DNA of 64,000 nucleotides, from positions 558,001 through 622,000 of the forward strand of contig NZ_JABRPK010000002.1 in the NCBI RefSeq assembly GCF_013248995.1, read 5' to 3'. Position 1 is the stretch's first letter. Each line of letters opens with the position of its first letter. Under the pieces are notes generated by a model, which saw nothing but the letters and a program-made list of their open reading frames with translations, was not told the DNA's origin and did no database searches. Position numbers and translations under genes: made by a program. The DNA comes from Frigoribacterium sp. VKM Ac-2836. Lineage in GTDB: Bacteria > Actinomycetota > Actinomycetes > Actinomycetales > Microbacteriaceae. Positions 1-7,631 of the stretch are shown piece after piece.

Positions 1-1
1 C

Positions 2-34
2 TCGTCGAGTTCGGACTACTACGGCGGGTACTGA
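2..34 (+). CDS. 3' end of an unidentified gene cut by the window edge
   Basis: An open frame reads SSSSDYYGGY and stops with TGA at 32-34. The Ser then Gly/Tyr tail looks like a plausible C-terminus, and the palindrome immediately downstream would suit a transcript end. Only ten codons are visible, so no function can be given and the frame itself is not certain. Confidence 0.35.
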   Translation, partial: SSSSDYYGGY

Positions 35-59
35 CCCGCGCCTCGCCTCGGTGACGCAT

Positions 60-115
60 CGAGTGGGCGGAAGTCGTCGTTCCCGCGCAGGCGGATGACG
101 CTTTCCGCCCACTCG
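60..115. repeat. 56-bp intergenic palindrome (type A hairpin)
   Basis: The arms CGAGTGGGCGGAA (60-72) and TTCCGCCCACTCG (103-115) are perfectly complementary over 13 bp. Inside them GTCGTC and GATGAC can form a weaker inner stem. The site lies between two convergent gene ends, so it may terminate transcription both ways, but it has no T-tract. A related palindrome with arms built on CGAGTGGGCAGAA occurs at 20671-20734. Confidence 0.7.
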
Positions 116-154
116 TCCGTCACGGCAGGGGTGTCGAGCCGGGGCCCGGAAGGC

Positions 155-1348
155 TCAGACCAGCCGCTCGCAGAGAAGTGCCGTGTGCCGACCGGCGACC
201 CGGGTCAGCACGAGGGTCGCCGACCCGGTCCCCTGCAACGAGAGCCGTTTGCGGAACGTCGCGGGGTCGACGTCGACCCCGCGCTTCTTGATCTCGAGGC
301 GCCCGATGCCGCGCGCTCGCAGCTCGCGCTTCAGCGTCCGCTCGTCGAGCGGGAAGGTCTCGAGCACGCGGAAACCCTGGGCGAAGGGGGTGTCGACCCG
401 CGCCTCCGTCGTCAGCCAGGCGATGTCTCGGCTGATCATGCGGGCGCCGATCGAGCGTGCGAGGTCGCCGATGAGGCGGGCCCGGATCACGGCACCGTCG
501 GGCTCGTAGAGGTATTCGCCGAGGTCGCCCGTGTCGACGTCGTCGGAGTCGGCCGCGGCCGTCAGCTCGGCCGCCCCGGATGCGCTGACCACCAGCGCCG
601 ACCGGCCCACCCCCGGCCGTGCGAGGGGACCGAACCACACGCCGACCTCGACCACGTCGCGGTCGACCGAGATCCACTGGCACTCGGCGTCGGTCGGCAG
701 CAGCTCGCGGTCGACGCCCGGACCGAGCTTGACGCCGGTGGGCAGACGCTCGGCGAAACCGAACGCGACGTCGAGGCCGGGCGACCAGTCGGCCGGGTCG
801 GCGAGTCGCTTCGTGGCGTTGTGGCCGGACGTCCGGCGGGCAGGGTCGAGGAAGACCCCCTCGACGCCCCCGAGGTCGGTCGTCTCGGCGTCGCCCTGCT
901 CGACTCGTGACGACGGCCACGGCGCGAGGTTGTACGAGGCCACGGCCGCGGTGACCTCGTCTCGGTCGACGGCGAGAACGTCGAGGTCGAGGGCGGCGAA
1001 GGCCAGGGCGTCACCACCGATTCCGCAACCGAGGTCGGCCACGCTGCCGAGGCCGGCGGCGGCGTAGCGACCGGCGTGGCGTGCGGCGACCGGGAGGCGC
1101 GTGGCCTGTTCGAGGCCCGCCTCGGTGAACAGCATGCGGCTGGCGAACTCGCCGAACTTGGTCGCGGCCCGGCCACGGAGTCGGGCCTGCGTGAGCACCG
1201 CCGACACGAGGGCGGGGGAGTGGCCCTGCTTCCGCAGCGCGGCCACGGTGCCGACGACGTCGTCGGCGATGCCGCCGCCCGTCGGCAGCGAATCGAGCAG
1301 CCGCAGCCCCTCGGGGGAGAGGACTTCGAGCAGCTCGGAGGAATCCAT
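155..1348 (-). CDS. SAM-dependent methyltransferase, THUMP-like domain protein
   Basis: A 397-aa class I methyltransferase. The SAM-binding loop is VADLGCGIGGDALAF, followed by LAVDRDEVT at the end of strand 2 and VFLDPARRTSGHNATKR, a DPPR-like catalytic loop. The C-terminal third (from about VLETFPLDERTLKRELRARGIGR) matches the THUMP-like domain seen in actinobacterial homologues, which suggests a nucleic-acid substrate; the substrate itself is unknown. The frame is open to 1387, but ATG at 1348 (MDSSELLEVL) was chosen because the longer version would run into the CIRCE/groES promoter region. It is transcribed divergently from groES. Confidence 0.85.
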   Translation of the reverse strand: MDSSELLEVLSPEGLRLLDSLPTGGGIADDVVGTVAALRKQGHSPALVSAVLTQARLRGRAATKFGEFASRMLFTEAGLEQATRLPVAARHAGRYAAAGLGSVADLGCGIGGDALAFAALDLDVLAVDRDEVTAAVASYNLAPWPSSRVEQGDAETTDLGGVEGVFLDPARRTSGHNATKRLADPADWSPGLDVAFGFAERLPTGVKLGPGVDRELLPTDAECQWISVDRDVVEVGVWFGPLARPGVGRSALVVSASGAAELTAAADSDDVDTGDLGEYLYEPDGAVIRARLIGDLARSIGARMISRDIAWLTTEARVDTPFAQGFRVLETFPLDERTLKRELRARGIGRLEIKKRGVDVDPATFRKRLSLQGTGSATLVLTRVAGRHTALLCERLV

Positions 1349-1380
1349 GTCGTCCAGTGTGACGCACGCGGGCCGGGGAG

Positions 1381-1407
1381 TTGGCACTCGGATTGACCGA
1401 GTGCCAG
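1381..1407. promoter_or_regulatory. CIRCE operator 1 (HrcA) upstream of groES
   Basis: TTGGCACTC, 9 nt, GAGTGCCAG. This matches the CIRCE consensus TTAGCACTC-N9-GAGTGCTAA in its actinobacterial G/C-rich form. The 9-nt spacer contains the groES -35 box, so bound HrcA would block RNA polymerase. Confidence 0.93.
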
Positions 1408-1421
1408 TCTCGTCCTACAGT
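1393..1421 (+). promoter_or_regulatory. groES promoter (TTGACC-N17-TACAGT)
   Basis: TTGACC at 1393-1398 and TACAGT at 1416-1421 are separated by exactly 17 nt. The -35 lies inside CIRCE 1 and the predicted transcription start (about 1427-1429) falls at the first bases of CIRCE 2. Confidence 0.85.
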
Positions 1422-1425
1422 TGTT

Positions 1426-1452
1426 CTGGCACTCGCCCCCGGCAAGTGCCAG
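1426..1452. promoter_or_regulatory. CIRCE operator 2 (HrcA), at the groES transcription start
   Basis: CTGGCACTC, 9 nt, AAGTGCCAG, a second CIRCE element with one imperfect arm position. It begins about where transcription should start, so it would lie in the 5' UTR DNA. Two CIRCE sites imply cooperative or tight HrcA repression. Confidence 0.88.
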
Positions 1453-1492
1453 CCCCCATGTTTTCGTAGCACCGAGAAAGAAGAGGTCACCC

Positions 1493-1789
1493 GTGTCGGT
1501 CAGCATCAAGCCGCTCGAAGATCGCATCGTCATTCGTCAGGTCGAAGCCGAGCAGACCACTGCTTCGGGCCTCGTGATCCCCGACACCGCCAAAGAGAAG
1601 CCCCAAGAGGGTGAAGTGGTGGCGGTCGGACCGGGCCGCATCGACGACAACGGCAACCGCGTGCCGCTCGACGTCGCCGTCGGCGACAAGGTCATCTACA
1701 GCAAGTACGGCGGAACCGAGGTGAAGTACGGCGGAGAAGACCTGCTCGTGCTCTCGGCTCGCGACGTCCTGGCGGTCATCGTCCGCTAG
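1493..1789 (+). CDS. groES: Co-chaperonin GroES (Hsp10)
   Basis: A 98-aa Hsp10, the family's usual length, beginning [16 protein letters not shown] and containing the mobile-loop region [19 protein letters not shown] and the conserved [16 protein letters not shown]. It forms the heptameric lid of the GroEL folding chamber in the cytoplasm. GTG at 1493 was chosen over the upstream ATG because an AGAGG ribosome site lies just before it and the longer frame would cover the CIRCE element. No groEL follows; a terminator does, so groEL must lie elsewhere, as in many actinobacteria. Confidence 0.97.
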   Translation: MSVSIKPLEDRIVIRQVEAEQTTASGLVIPDTAKEKPQEGEVVAVGPGRIDDNGNRVPLDVAVGDKVIYSKYGGTEVKYGGEDLLVLSARDVLAVIVR

Positions 1790-1838
1790 CGCCTTGGCAC
1801 GGCTGAGACCGTGCCCCGCGACCTCGGTCGCGATCCCG

Positions 1839-1863
1839 AAGGCCCCTGCTCCGGCAGGGGCCT
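1839..1863 (+). terminator. groES terminator
   Basis: AAGGCCCCTGC and GCAGGGGCCTT form a perfect 11-bp stem with a 3-nt loop, about 50 nt after the groES stop. It isolates groES as a monocistronic unit. Confidence 0.85.
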
Positions 1864-1974
1864 TCGTCGTGTCACCGGCTCGCCGAGCGGTCGTCCGCTT
1901 GTCCCCGGGCGTGATCGTCCGTCGATCGATCCACGGTGGCAGGAGTGGCCGTTCCCGCCGGGTGCGCAGCCACC

Positions 1975-1980
1975 TAGAGT
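1975..1980 (+). promoter_or_regulatory. -10 box TAGAGT of the rarD-like gene (leaderless)
   Basis: TAGAGT ends 6 nt before GTG 1987 and no Shine-Dalgarno sequence is present, so transcription probably starts at the start codon. This supports the chosen start. Confidence 0.6.
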
Positions 1981-1986
1981 CGCCTG

Positions 1987-2967
1987 GTGACCTCGACCCG
2001 CGCCTCCTCGTCCCCGACCACGCCGACCTCGGGGCTCGGCGTCGCCGGGGCCGGCGGGGCCGGCCTGGCCTACGCCCTGGGGGCGTACGGGCTCTGGGGC
2101 GTCCTGCCGGTCTACTTCTTGCTCCTGGCACCTGCCGGCCCGTTCGAGATCGTCGCCTGGCGGGTGCTGTTCTCGCTCGTGTTCTGTGCGGTGCTGCTCG
2201 TCGTGACCGGGGCTCTGCGTTCGTTCCTGGCCCTGCTGCGGCAGCCGCGCGTGGTGGGCACCATGGGGCTGGCCGGGGCGTTCATCGTCGTCAACTGGAC
2301 GGTCTTCATCTCGGCGACCCTCAGCGGGCACGTGGTCGAGGCGGCCCTCGGCTACTTCATCAACCCGATCGTGACGGTCCTGCTCGGCGTGGTGGTGCTG
2401 AGAGAACGCCTCCGCACGACCCAGTGGGTGGCCGTCGGGCTGAGCGCCGTCGCCGTCCTCGTGATCGCCATCGGGTCGGGCAGGCCGCCCGTCATCTCGC
2501 TCGTGCTCGCTTTCTCGTTCGGGCTCTACGGTCTGGTCAAGAAGCAGGTCGGCGGCCGGGTCGACGCGGTCGGCGGGCTCACGCTCGAGACATTGTGGAT
2601 CGCGCCGTTCGCTGCCGCGACCTTGATCGTCCTGCATGTGACGGGCCTCGGGGGCGGCGTCGTGCTCGGCAGCGTGAGCGTCGGGCACACCGTCGCCACG
2701 ATCGGCACCGGCGTGATCACCGCCGTGCCCCTGTTGCTGTTCGCTTCGGCGACGCGGCGCCTGCCCCTGACCACCGTGGGGCTGACGCAGTACCTCGCCC
2801 CGGTGCTGCAATTCGTGGTCGGGGTCGTCGTGCTCGGCGAGCACATGTCGGTCGCACGCTGGGTCGGCTTCGCCGTCGTCTGGGTCGCGTCCGTCGTGCT
2901 CACGGTCGACATGGTCCGCGTGGGGCGTCGGTCGCGACGACCGCTCGCCGTGGCGCCGACGACCTAG
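1987..2967 (+). CDS. RarD/EamA-type DMT superfamily permease
   Basis: A 326-aa integral membrane protein with about ten hydrophobic segments forming two EamA halves. Family landmarks are YALGAYGLWGVLPVYF in the first helix, FEIVAWRVLFSLVF, and the C-terminal LTQYLAPVLQFVVGVVVLGE. RarD proteins are drug/metabolite exporters; the original E. coli RarD phenotype is chloramphenicol sensitivity, and the substrate here cannot be read. The first 20 residues are Thr/Ser/Pro-rich and contain a copy of the CCGCGCCTCC decamer (1998-2007). Alternative later starts are possible, but the leaderless promoter favours this one. Confidence 0.88.
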   Translation: MTSTRASSSPTTPTSGLGVAGAGGAGLAYALGAYGLWGVLPVYFLLLAPAGPFEIVAWRVLFSLVFCAVLLVVTGALRSFLALLRQPRVVGTMGLAGAFIVVNWTVFISATLSGHVVEAALGYFINPIVTVLLGVVVLRERLRTTQWVAVGLSAVAVLVIAIGSGRPPVISLVLAFSFGLYGLVKKQVGGRVDAVGGLTLETLWIAPFAAATLIVLHVTGLGGGVVLGSVSVGHTVATIGTGVITAVPLLLFASATRRLPLTTVGLTQYLAPVLQFVVGVVVLGEHMSVARWVGFAVVWVASVVLTVDMVRVGRRSRRPLAVAPTT

Positions 2968-2983
2968 AACCGACCATCTCTCG

Positions 2984-3021
2984 CAAAGTCACGAATGGCT
3001 AACGAAACGTCACTTTGACGT
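2984..3021. promoter_or_regulatory. Possible operator upstream of the amino acid binding protein
   Basis: Two overlapping dyads lie in this AT-richer intergenic stretch. CAAAGTCACG (2984-2993) faces CGTCACTTTG (3008-3017) with one mismatch, and ACGTCA-CTT-TGACGT (3007-3021) is a perfect 6-3-6 palindrome. They sit about 110 nt before the downstream ATG. The regulator is not identified. Confidence 0.4.
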
Positions 3022-3129
3022 CGAGAACACACGCCAGAAACATTCGACCCCTAGTTTCGGACCAATCGCGGCAGGTTCGACCGCCACCGGTCGGGCTGCA
3101 CTGCCGCTGTCCACGAAAGGGTTCCACGG

Positions 3130-4452
3130 ATGATCCGATCCAGCACCGCCCTCCGAGCACTGGCTCTCGCCGGCGCAGCCTCCGTGCTGCTCGCTGCCTG
3201 TTCGACGGCATCTCCCTCCGACGACGCCTCGTCGTCGTCGTCGGCCAAGGCCGATCCCGCCGCGAAGTGCGAGGTCGGGACGCCCAGCACCGATCCGTTC
3301 GCGATCGGCACGATGCTGCCGTTGACCGGAACCCTGGCCTACCTCGGCCCGCCCGCCATCGCCGGGGCGAACCAGGCCATCAGCGACATCAACGCCGCCG
3401 GCGGAGTGCTCGACCAGCCCGCCGAGATCTCGACCAGCACCGACTCGGGCGACAGCAACGACATGACCGTGTCGAGCAACGCCGCGACTCAGCTGATCGA
3501 CGCCGAGGTGCCCGTCGTGCTCGGGGCCGAGTCGTCGAGCGTCACGCTCAACGTGGTCGACCAGCTCACCAGCAACTGCATCATCGAGATCTCGCCCGCC
3601 AACACGGCGAGCTCGCTCAGCGGATACTCGTCGTACTACTACCGGACGGCTCCGCCGGACTCGGTCCAGGGCTCGGCGCTCGGTCAGCAGATCACCGCCG
3701 ACGGCAACGCCAACGTCGCGTTCCTCGTCTTCAACGACACCTACGGCACGGGCCTCCGCGACTCGACGCAGGAGTCGATCGAGAGCTCGGGCGGAACGGT
3801 CGTCTACGGCGGTTCGGGCAAGGGCGAAGAGTTCCCCCCCGGTCAGACCACCTTCTCGTCCGAGGTCTCGGCTGCCATCGCCGCCGAGCCCGACGCGATC
3901 GTGATCCTCGCCTTCGACGAGACCAAGTCGATCGTGCCCGAGCTGAAGAGCCAGGGCTGGGACATGAGCAAGGTCTACATGTCCGACGGCAACACGGCCG
4001 ACTACAGCGCCGACTTCGACCCGGGCACCCTCGAGGGTGCCAAGGGCACGATCCCCGGTGCCGACGCCAGCGCCGACTTCAAGGCGAAGCTCGCCGCGGG
4101 GTACCAGCAGAGCGAGGGCCAGACGCTGGCCGACTACTCGTACGCTGCCGAGTCGTACGACGCCGTCATCCTGACCGCCCTCGCGGCGCAGGCCGGTGGC
4201 GGCACCGACGCCGGGACGATCCAGGCCAACATGGCCGCGGTCTCCGGCGCCAACGGGGGCACCTCGTGCACCACGTTCGCGGACTGCAAGACCGCGCTCG
4301 ACGCCGGTGACGACATCCACTACACCGGCCCCTCGGGCATCGGACCGTTCAACGACAACAACGACCCGTCGTCCGCCTCGATCGGTGTCTACACGTTCGA
4401 CGCCGACAACAAGCCCGTCTACCAGACCGGCATCGAAGGTCAGGTCGAATAA
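3130..4452 (+). CDS. Branched-chain amino acid/amide ABC transporter substrate-binding lipoprotein
   Basis: A 440-aa periplasmic-binding type I (LivJ/LivK-like) protein. The signal peptide ends in a lipobox, SVLLAACS, so Cys24 would be lipidated and the protein anchored outside the membrane. The mature start FAIGTMLPLTGTLAYLGPP and the later SSSVTLNVVDQL and FNDTYGTGLRDS segments are typical of the ligand-binding cleft. A Ser/Asp-rich linker follows the lipid anchor. An unusually Ala/Ser/Asp-rich surface is typical of secreted actinobacterial proteins. The cognate permease and ATPase genes (livHMGF) are encoded downstream on the other strand, convergent with this gene. The substrate could also be urea or short amides. 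Confidence 0.92.
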   Translation: MIRSSTALRALALAGAASVLLAACSTASPSDDASSSSSAKADPAAKCEVGTPSTDPFAIGTMLPLTGTLAYLGPPAIAGANQAISDINAAGGVLDQPAEISTSTDSGDSNDMTVSSNAATQLIDAEVPVVLGAESSSVTLNVVDQLTSNCIIEISPANTASSLSGYSSYYYRTAPPDSVQGSALGQQITADGNANVAFLVFNDTYGTGLRDSTQESIESSGGTVVYGGSGKGEEFPPGQTTFSSEVSAAIAAEPDAIVILAFDETKSIVPELKSQGWDMSKVYMSDGNTADYSADFDPGTLEGAKGTIPGADASADFKAKLAAGYQQSEGQTLADYSYAAESYDAVILTALAAQAGGGTDAGTIQANMAAVSGANGGTSCTTFADCKTALDAGDDIHYTGPSGIGPFNDNNDPSSASIGVYTFDADNKPVYQTGIEGQVE

Positions 4453-4477
4453 CAGCACCACGCACCACGCACCACCG

Positions 4478-4507
4478 GGGCCCGGCACGAGTCATCGTGC
4501 CGGGCCC
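4478..4507 (+). terminator. Strong terminator of the binding-protein gene
   Basis: GGGCCCGGCACGA and TCGTGCCGGGCCC form a perfect 13-bp stem with a GTCA loop, followed by TTT, 25 nt after the stop codon. Confidence 0.92.
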
Positions 4508-4520
4508 TTTGGCGTGCCGG

Positions 4521-4585
4521 GGAGGCGCGGTGCCGGGCCGCCAGGAAGGTCGCGACGTCCGCGTCCTCCGGCACACCGCGCCTCC
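4521..4585. repeat. Inverted pair of GGAGGCGCGG decamers
   Basis: GGAGGCGCGGTGCCGG at 4521-4536 faces a reverse copy ending in CCGCGCCTCC at 4576-4585, with a two-base interruption (CCGGCACA...). It lies between two convergent terminators. The decamer is the dispersed repeat found at least 17 times in the window. Confidence 0.7.
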
Positions 4586-4614
4586 TCGTCCCCGAGCCTG
4601 CGGGGCGCACGCAC

Positions 4615-4650
4615 GAGGCCCCGACCACGCCAACGCGTGATCGGGGCCTC
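4615..4650 (-). terminator. Terminator of the livHMGF operon
   Basis: GAGGCCCCGA and TCGGGGCCTC form a perfect 10-bp stem, extended imperfectly inward by CCACGC/GCGTGA, 24 nt beyond the livF stop. No T-tract follows, as is common in this genome. Confidence 0.75.
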
Positions 4651-4673
4651 AGGACAGGACCTCAGGGAGGGCG

Positions 4674-5480
4674 TCAGGCGCCTTCGACGTCCTTCGCCAG
4701 GGTGCCGAGGTACAGCTCGATGACCTTGGGGTCGTCGGCGAGCTCACGACCGGTGCCCGAGTAGGCGTTGCGGCCCTGGTCGAGGACGTAGCCGCGGTCG
4801 CAGATCTGCAGGCAACGGCGGGCGTTCTGCTCGACCATGATGACCGAGACGCCGGCCTTGTTGATCCGGCGCGTGCGGATGAACGTCTCGTCCTGGCGCA
4901 CCGGCGACAGGCCGGCGGACGGCTCGTCGAGCAGCAGCACTTTGGGGTCCATCATCAGGGCCCGGGCCATGGCGACCGACTGACGTTCGCCGCCCGAGAG
5001 CGATCCGGCCCGCTGGCCGCGACGCTCGGCGAGCACCGGGAAGAGGTCGTAGATGACCTCGAGGCGCTCGGTGAACTTCTTGGGCCGCAGGAACATGCCC
5101 ATCTGCAGGTTCTCCTCGATGGTGAGCGAGGGGAACACGTTGTTCGTCTGCGGCACGAAGCCGACACCCGCCTCGACCAACTTGTTGGCCTTGAGGTTCG
5201 TGATGTCGGTGCCACCGAGGGTGACCGAGCCCGAGTGGATCTTGACCTGGCCGAAGAGGGCCTTGAGCAGCGTCGACTTGCCGGCGCCGTTCGGGCCGAT
5301 GATGCCGATCAGTTCGCCGGGATAGCAGACGAGGTCGCACCCGTTGAGGATGTTCACGCCCGGCAGGTAGCCCGCGACGAGGTCCGTCGCGTTCATCACC
5401 GGCTCGACGCCGGCGAACTTCTCGGTGCCCGGGTGCTTGGGCGCGGTGGTGGCGCCCGCTCCGTCCTGTGCGGTGCTCAT
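4674..5480 (-). CDS. livF: ABC transporter ATP-binding protein LivF
   Basis: A 268-aa ATPase of the branched-chain amino acid transporter. It has Walker A GPNGAGKS, the LivF-type signature LSGGERQSVAMARAL, Walker B VLLLDEPSAGLSP and the H-loop region replaced by the usual VIMVEQNARR. It works with LivG as the cytoplasmic ATPase pair driving LivH/LivM. ATG at 5480 overlaps the livG stop (ATGA), showing translational coupling; the longer open frame upstream is only an accident of G+C content. About 25 residues precede the ABC domain. Confidence 0.95.
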   Translation of the reverse strand: MSTAQDGAGATTAPKHPGTEKFAGVEPVMNATDLVAGYLPGVNILNGCDLVCYPGELIGIIGPNGAGKSTLLKALFGQVKIHSGSVTLGGTDITNLKANKLVEAGVGFVPQTNNVFPSLTIEENLQMGMFLRPKKFTERLEVIYDLFPVLAERRGQRAGSLSGGERQSVAMARALMMDPKVLLLDEPSAGLSPVRQDETFIRTRRINKAGVSVIMVEQNARRCLQICDRGYVLDQGRNAYSGTGRELADDPKVIELYLGTLAKDVEGA

Positions 5481-6643
5481 CGCTTGTCTCCGCTCTGCTG
5501 CCCGTCGGACAGCTGGTCGTCGGCCGCGTTCGTGGCCTGCGGGGTCGAGGGGTCGGGGTGGCCGGGAAGATCGCGTCCCGCGACCCCGCCCGTGGACGAG
5601 GAGGCGCTGGTCGTCTCGGCCGCGCGGGCCGCGTCCTCGCGGATCACCTCTTCTTCGAGTTGCTCGAGCGCGGCGTCGTCGAGCAGCGAGTCGTCGCCCA
5701 GGTCGGTGTCGTGGTGCGCGCCGAGGTAGGCGTCGATGACCGCCTGGTCGTCCATGACCGTGTCGGCCGGGCCCTCGGCGACGATGCGCCCCTCGGCCAT
5801 GACGATCACCCAGTCCGAGATGTGGCGGACCATGTGCATGTCGTGCTCGACGAAGAGCACCGTGGTGCCGTCGTCGCGCAGGCTCTGGATGTGCCCGAGC
5901 AGCGATTGCGTCAGCGCGGGGTTCACGCCGGCCATCGGCTCGTCGAGCATGATCATGGCCGGGTCGCTCATCAGGGCGCGGGCCATCTCGAGCAGCTTGC
6001 GCTGGCCGCCCGACAGGCTGCCGGCGAAGTCGTCCTTCTTCTCGAGCAGCTTGAACCGGGCGAGCAGGTCCTCTGCCTTGAGTTCGATCTCGCGTTCGCG
6101 CTTCCGCCAGAGCGGCGCGACGATCGCGACGAAGAAGTTCTCGCCGGGCTGGTCCTTGGCACCGAGCAGCATGTTCTGCATGACGGTCAGCCGCGAGAGG
6201 GCCTTGGTCAGCTGGAACGTCCGCACCATTCCCGAGCGGGCGACCTTGGCGGCGCCTACGTTGCCCATGGCCTTGCCCTCGAAGACCCACTTCGCGACGC
6301 CGGCACCGCTGCGCTTGAACGCGGTGGGGGCCGACGAGGCCTTGTCGAACCCGGTGAGCAGGTTGAAGAACGTCGTCTTGCCGGCGCCGTTCGGGCCGAT
6401 GAGGGCCGTGATGGCGCCGCGCTGCACCTCGACGTGTCCGACGTCGACGGCGGTCATGCCGCCGAAGCGTCGCACGACGTTGTCGACCGTCAGGATCGGG
6501 TCGGGCTTGGCCGAGCCAGGGGTCTTCTCGACCGTGGCGAGCTTGGAGCGCAGCACGGTGCGGTCGTAGTCGTACCCTTCGCGACGCGGCCGGGTGCTGC
6601 CGCTCGCCGTGAGGGGCGTGGTGGTGCTCGAGGTGTCAGACAC
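5477..6643 (-). CDS. livG: ABC transporter ATP-binding protein LivG, with long acidic C-terminal tail
   Basis: A 388-aa ATPase, compared with about 255 in typical LivG. Walker A GPNGAGKT lies near residue 83-90, the signature is SLSGGQRKLLEMARAL, Walker B is MIMLDEPMAGVNP, and FVEHDMHMV supplies the H-loop histidine. An N-terminal extension of about 45 residues is rich in Ser/Thr and Arg. From about residue 306 an 80-residue hydrophilic tail, first acidic then Ser/Pro/Gln-rich, has no match I recognise. It overlaps livF by 4 nt and livM by 8 nt in the operon livH-livM-livG-livF. Confidence 0.93.
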   Translation of the reverse strand: MSDTSSTTTPLTASGSTRPRREGYDYDRTVLRSKLATVEKTPGSAKPDPILTVDNVVRRFGGMTAVDVGHVEVQRGAITALIGPNGAGKTTFFNLLTGFDKASSAPTAFKRSGAGVAKWVFEGKAMGNVGAAKVARSGMVRTFQLTKALSRLTVMQNMLLGAKDQPGENFFVAIVAPLWRKREREIELKAEDLLARFKLLEKKDDFAGSLSGGQRKLLEMARALMSDPAMIMLDEPMAGVNPALTQSLLGHIQSLRDDGTTVLFVEHDMHMVRHISDWVIVMAEGRIVAEGPADTVMDDQAVIDAYLGAHHDTDLGDDSLLDDAALEQLEEEVIREDAARAAETTSASSSTGGVAGRDLPGHPDPSTPQATNAADDQLSDGQQSGDKR

Positions 6644-7619
6644 TGAACGCCAACTCCTTCTTCTTTCCGAGGATGCCCTGTGGCCTGAAGATGATCAGCA
6701 GCATCAGGGCGATGCCGACGAGGACGTACGAGAACTGTTCGGCCTGCTGCCCGTTCATGATGCTCGACGGGATGAAGTCGCCGGCGAGGGTGCGCACCAG
6801 CAGGCGGGTCACGAAGAACAGGATCGCGCCGAGGACGGGCCCGAAGACCGTCGCCGCGCCTCCCAGCAACAGCGCGGTCCAGATGAAGAACGTCATGGAG
6901 CGGCCCATGCTGTCCGGCTGCACCGAACTCGGCAACACGTAGATGATGCCCGCGAGCGATCCCATCAGGGCACCGAGCACGAGTGCCTGCATCTTGTACG
7001 AGTAGACGTTCTTGCCGAGGCTGCGCACGGCGTCCTCGTCCTCGCGGATGCCCTTGAGCACGCGGCCCCACGGGCTGCGGCTGAGCAGGAACACCAGCAG
7101 GCAGAGCAGGGCGACGATGCTCCAGCCGACGATGCGGATCCACCAGCCGTTGACGCCGTTGTTCTCGTAGCTGAACCAGAGGATCGTGGTCTGGCCGTCG
7201 GGAAGCGGCGAGAGAGCCGTGAAGGCCTCGCGATACGAGGCGCCGGGGATGCCGTTCGATCCACCGGTCGTCGAGGTCAGGACGCTCGAGCGACCGACGT
7301 ACCGGATGATCTCGGCAGAACAGATGGTGACGATGGCGAGGTAATCGCCCCGCAGCTTCAGGGTCGGCACACCGAGGATCAACGCGAAGACGAGCGAGCA
7401 GACCAGGGCGATGATGACCGCCAGCCCGAGCGGCAGGCCGTTGCTGATCGAGATGGCGAAACCGTAGGCGCCCAGCAGCAGGAACGCCGCCTGGCCCATG
7501 TTGATCAGTCCGGTGAAGCCGAAGTGGATGTTCAGGCCGATCGCCGCGATGGCGAAGGCGGCCGTCGTGGGCGCGAGGGCCTCGGCGCTCAGCGCCCGGA
7601 GGAGTTCGATGAAGTACAT
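6636..7619 (-). CDS. livM: ABC transporter permease LivM
   Basis: A 327-aa inner-membrane permease with about nine to ten hydrophobic segments. Family hallmarks are NIHFGFTGLINMGQAAFLLLGAY, the EAA-like PWGRVLKGIREDEDAVRSLGKNVYSYKMQALVLGA, and the conserved C-terminal FRPQGILGKKKE. It pairs with LivH to form the pore. It begins 12 nt after livH ends and overlaps livG. Confidence 0.95.
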   Translation of the reverse strand: MYFIELLRALSAEALAPTTAAFAIAAIGLNIHFGFTGLINMGQAAFLLLGAYGFAISISNGLPLGLAVIIALVCSLVFALILGVPTLKLRGDYLAIVTICSAEIIRYVGRSSVLTSTTGGSNGIPGASYREAFTALSPLPDGQTTILWFSYENNGVNGWWIRIVGWSIVALLCLLVFLLSRSPWGRVLKGIREDEDAVRSLGKNVYSYKMQALVLGALMGSLAGIIYVLPSSVQPDSMGRSMTFFIWTALLLGGAATVFGPVLGAILFFVTRLLVRTLAGDFIPSSIMNGQQAEQFSYVLVGIALMLLIIFRPQGILGKKKELAFSV

Positions 7620-7631
7620 GGTCGTGTCCCC

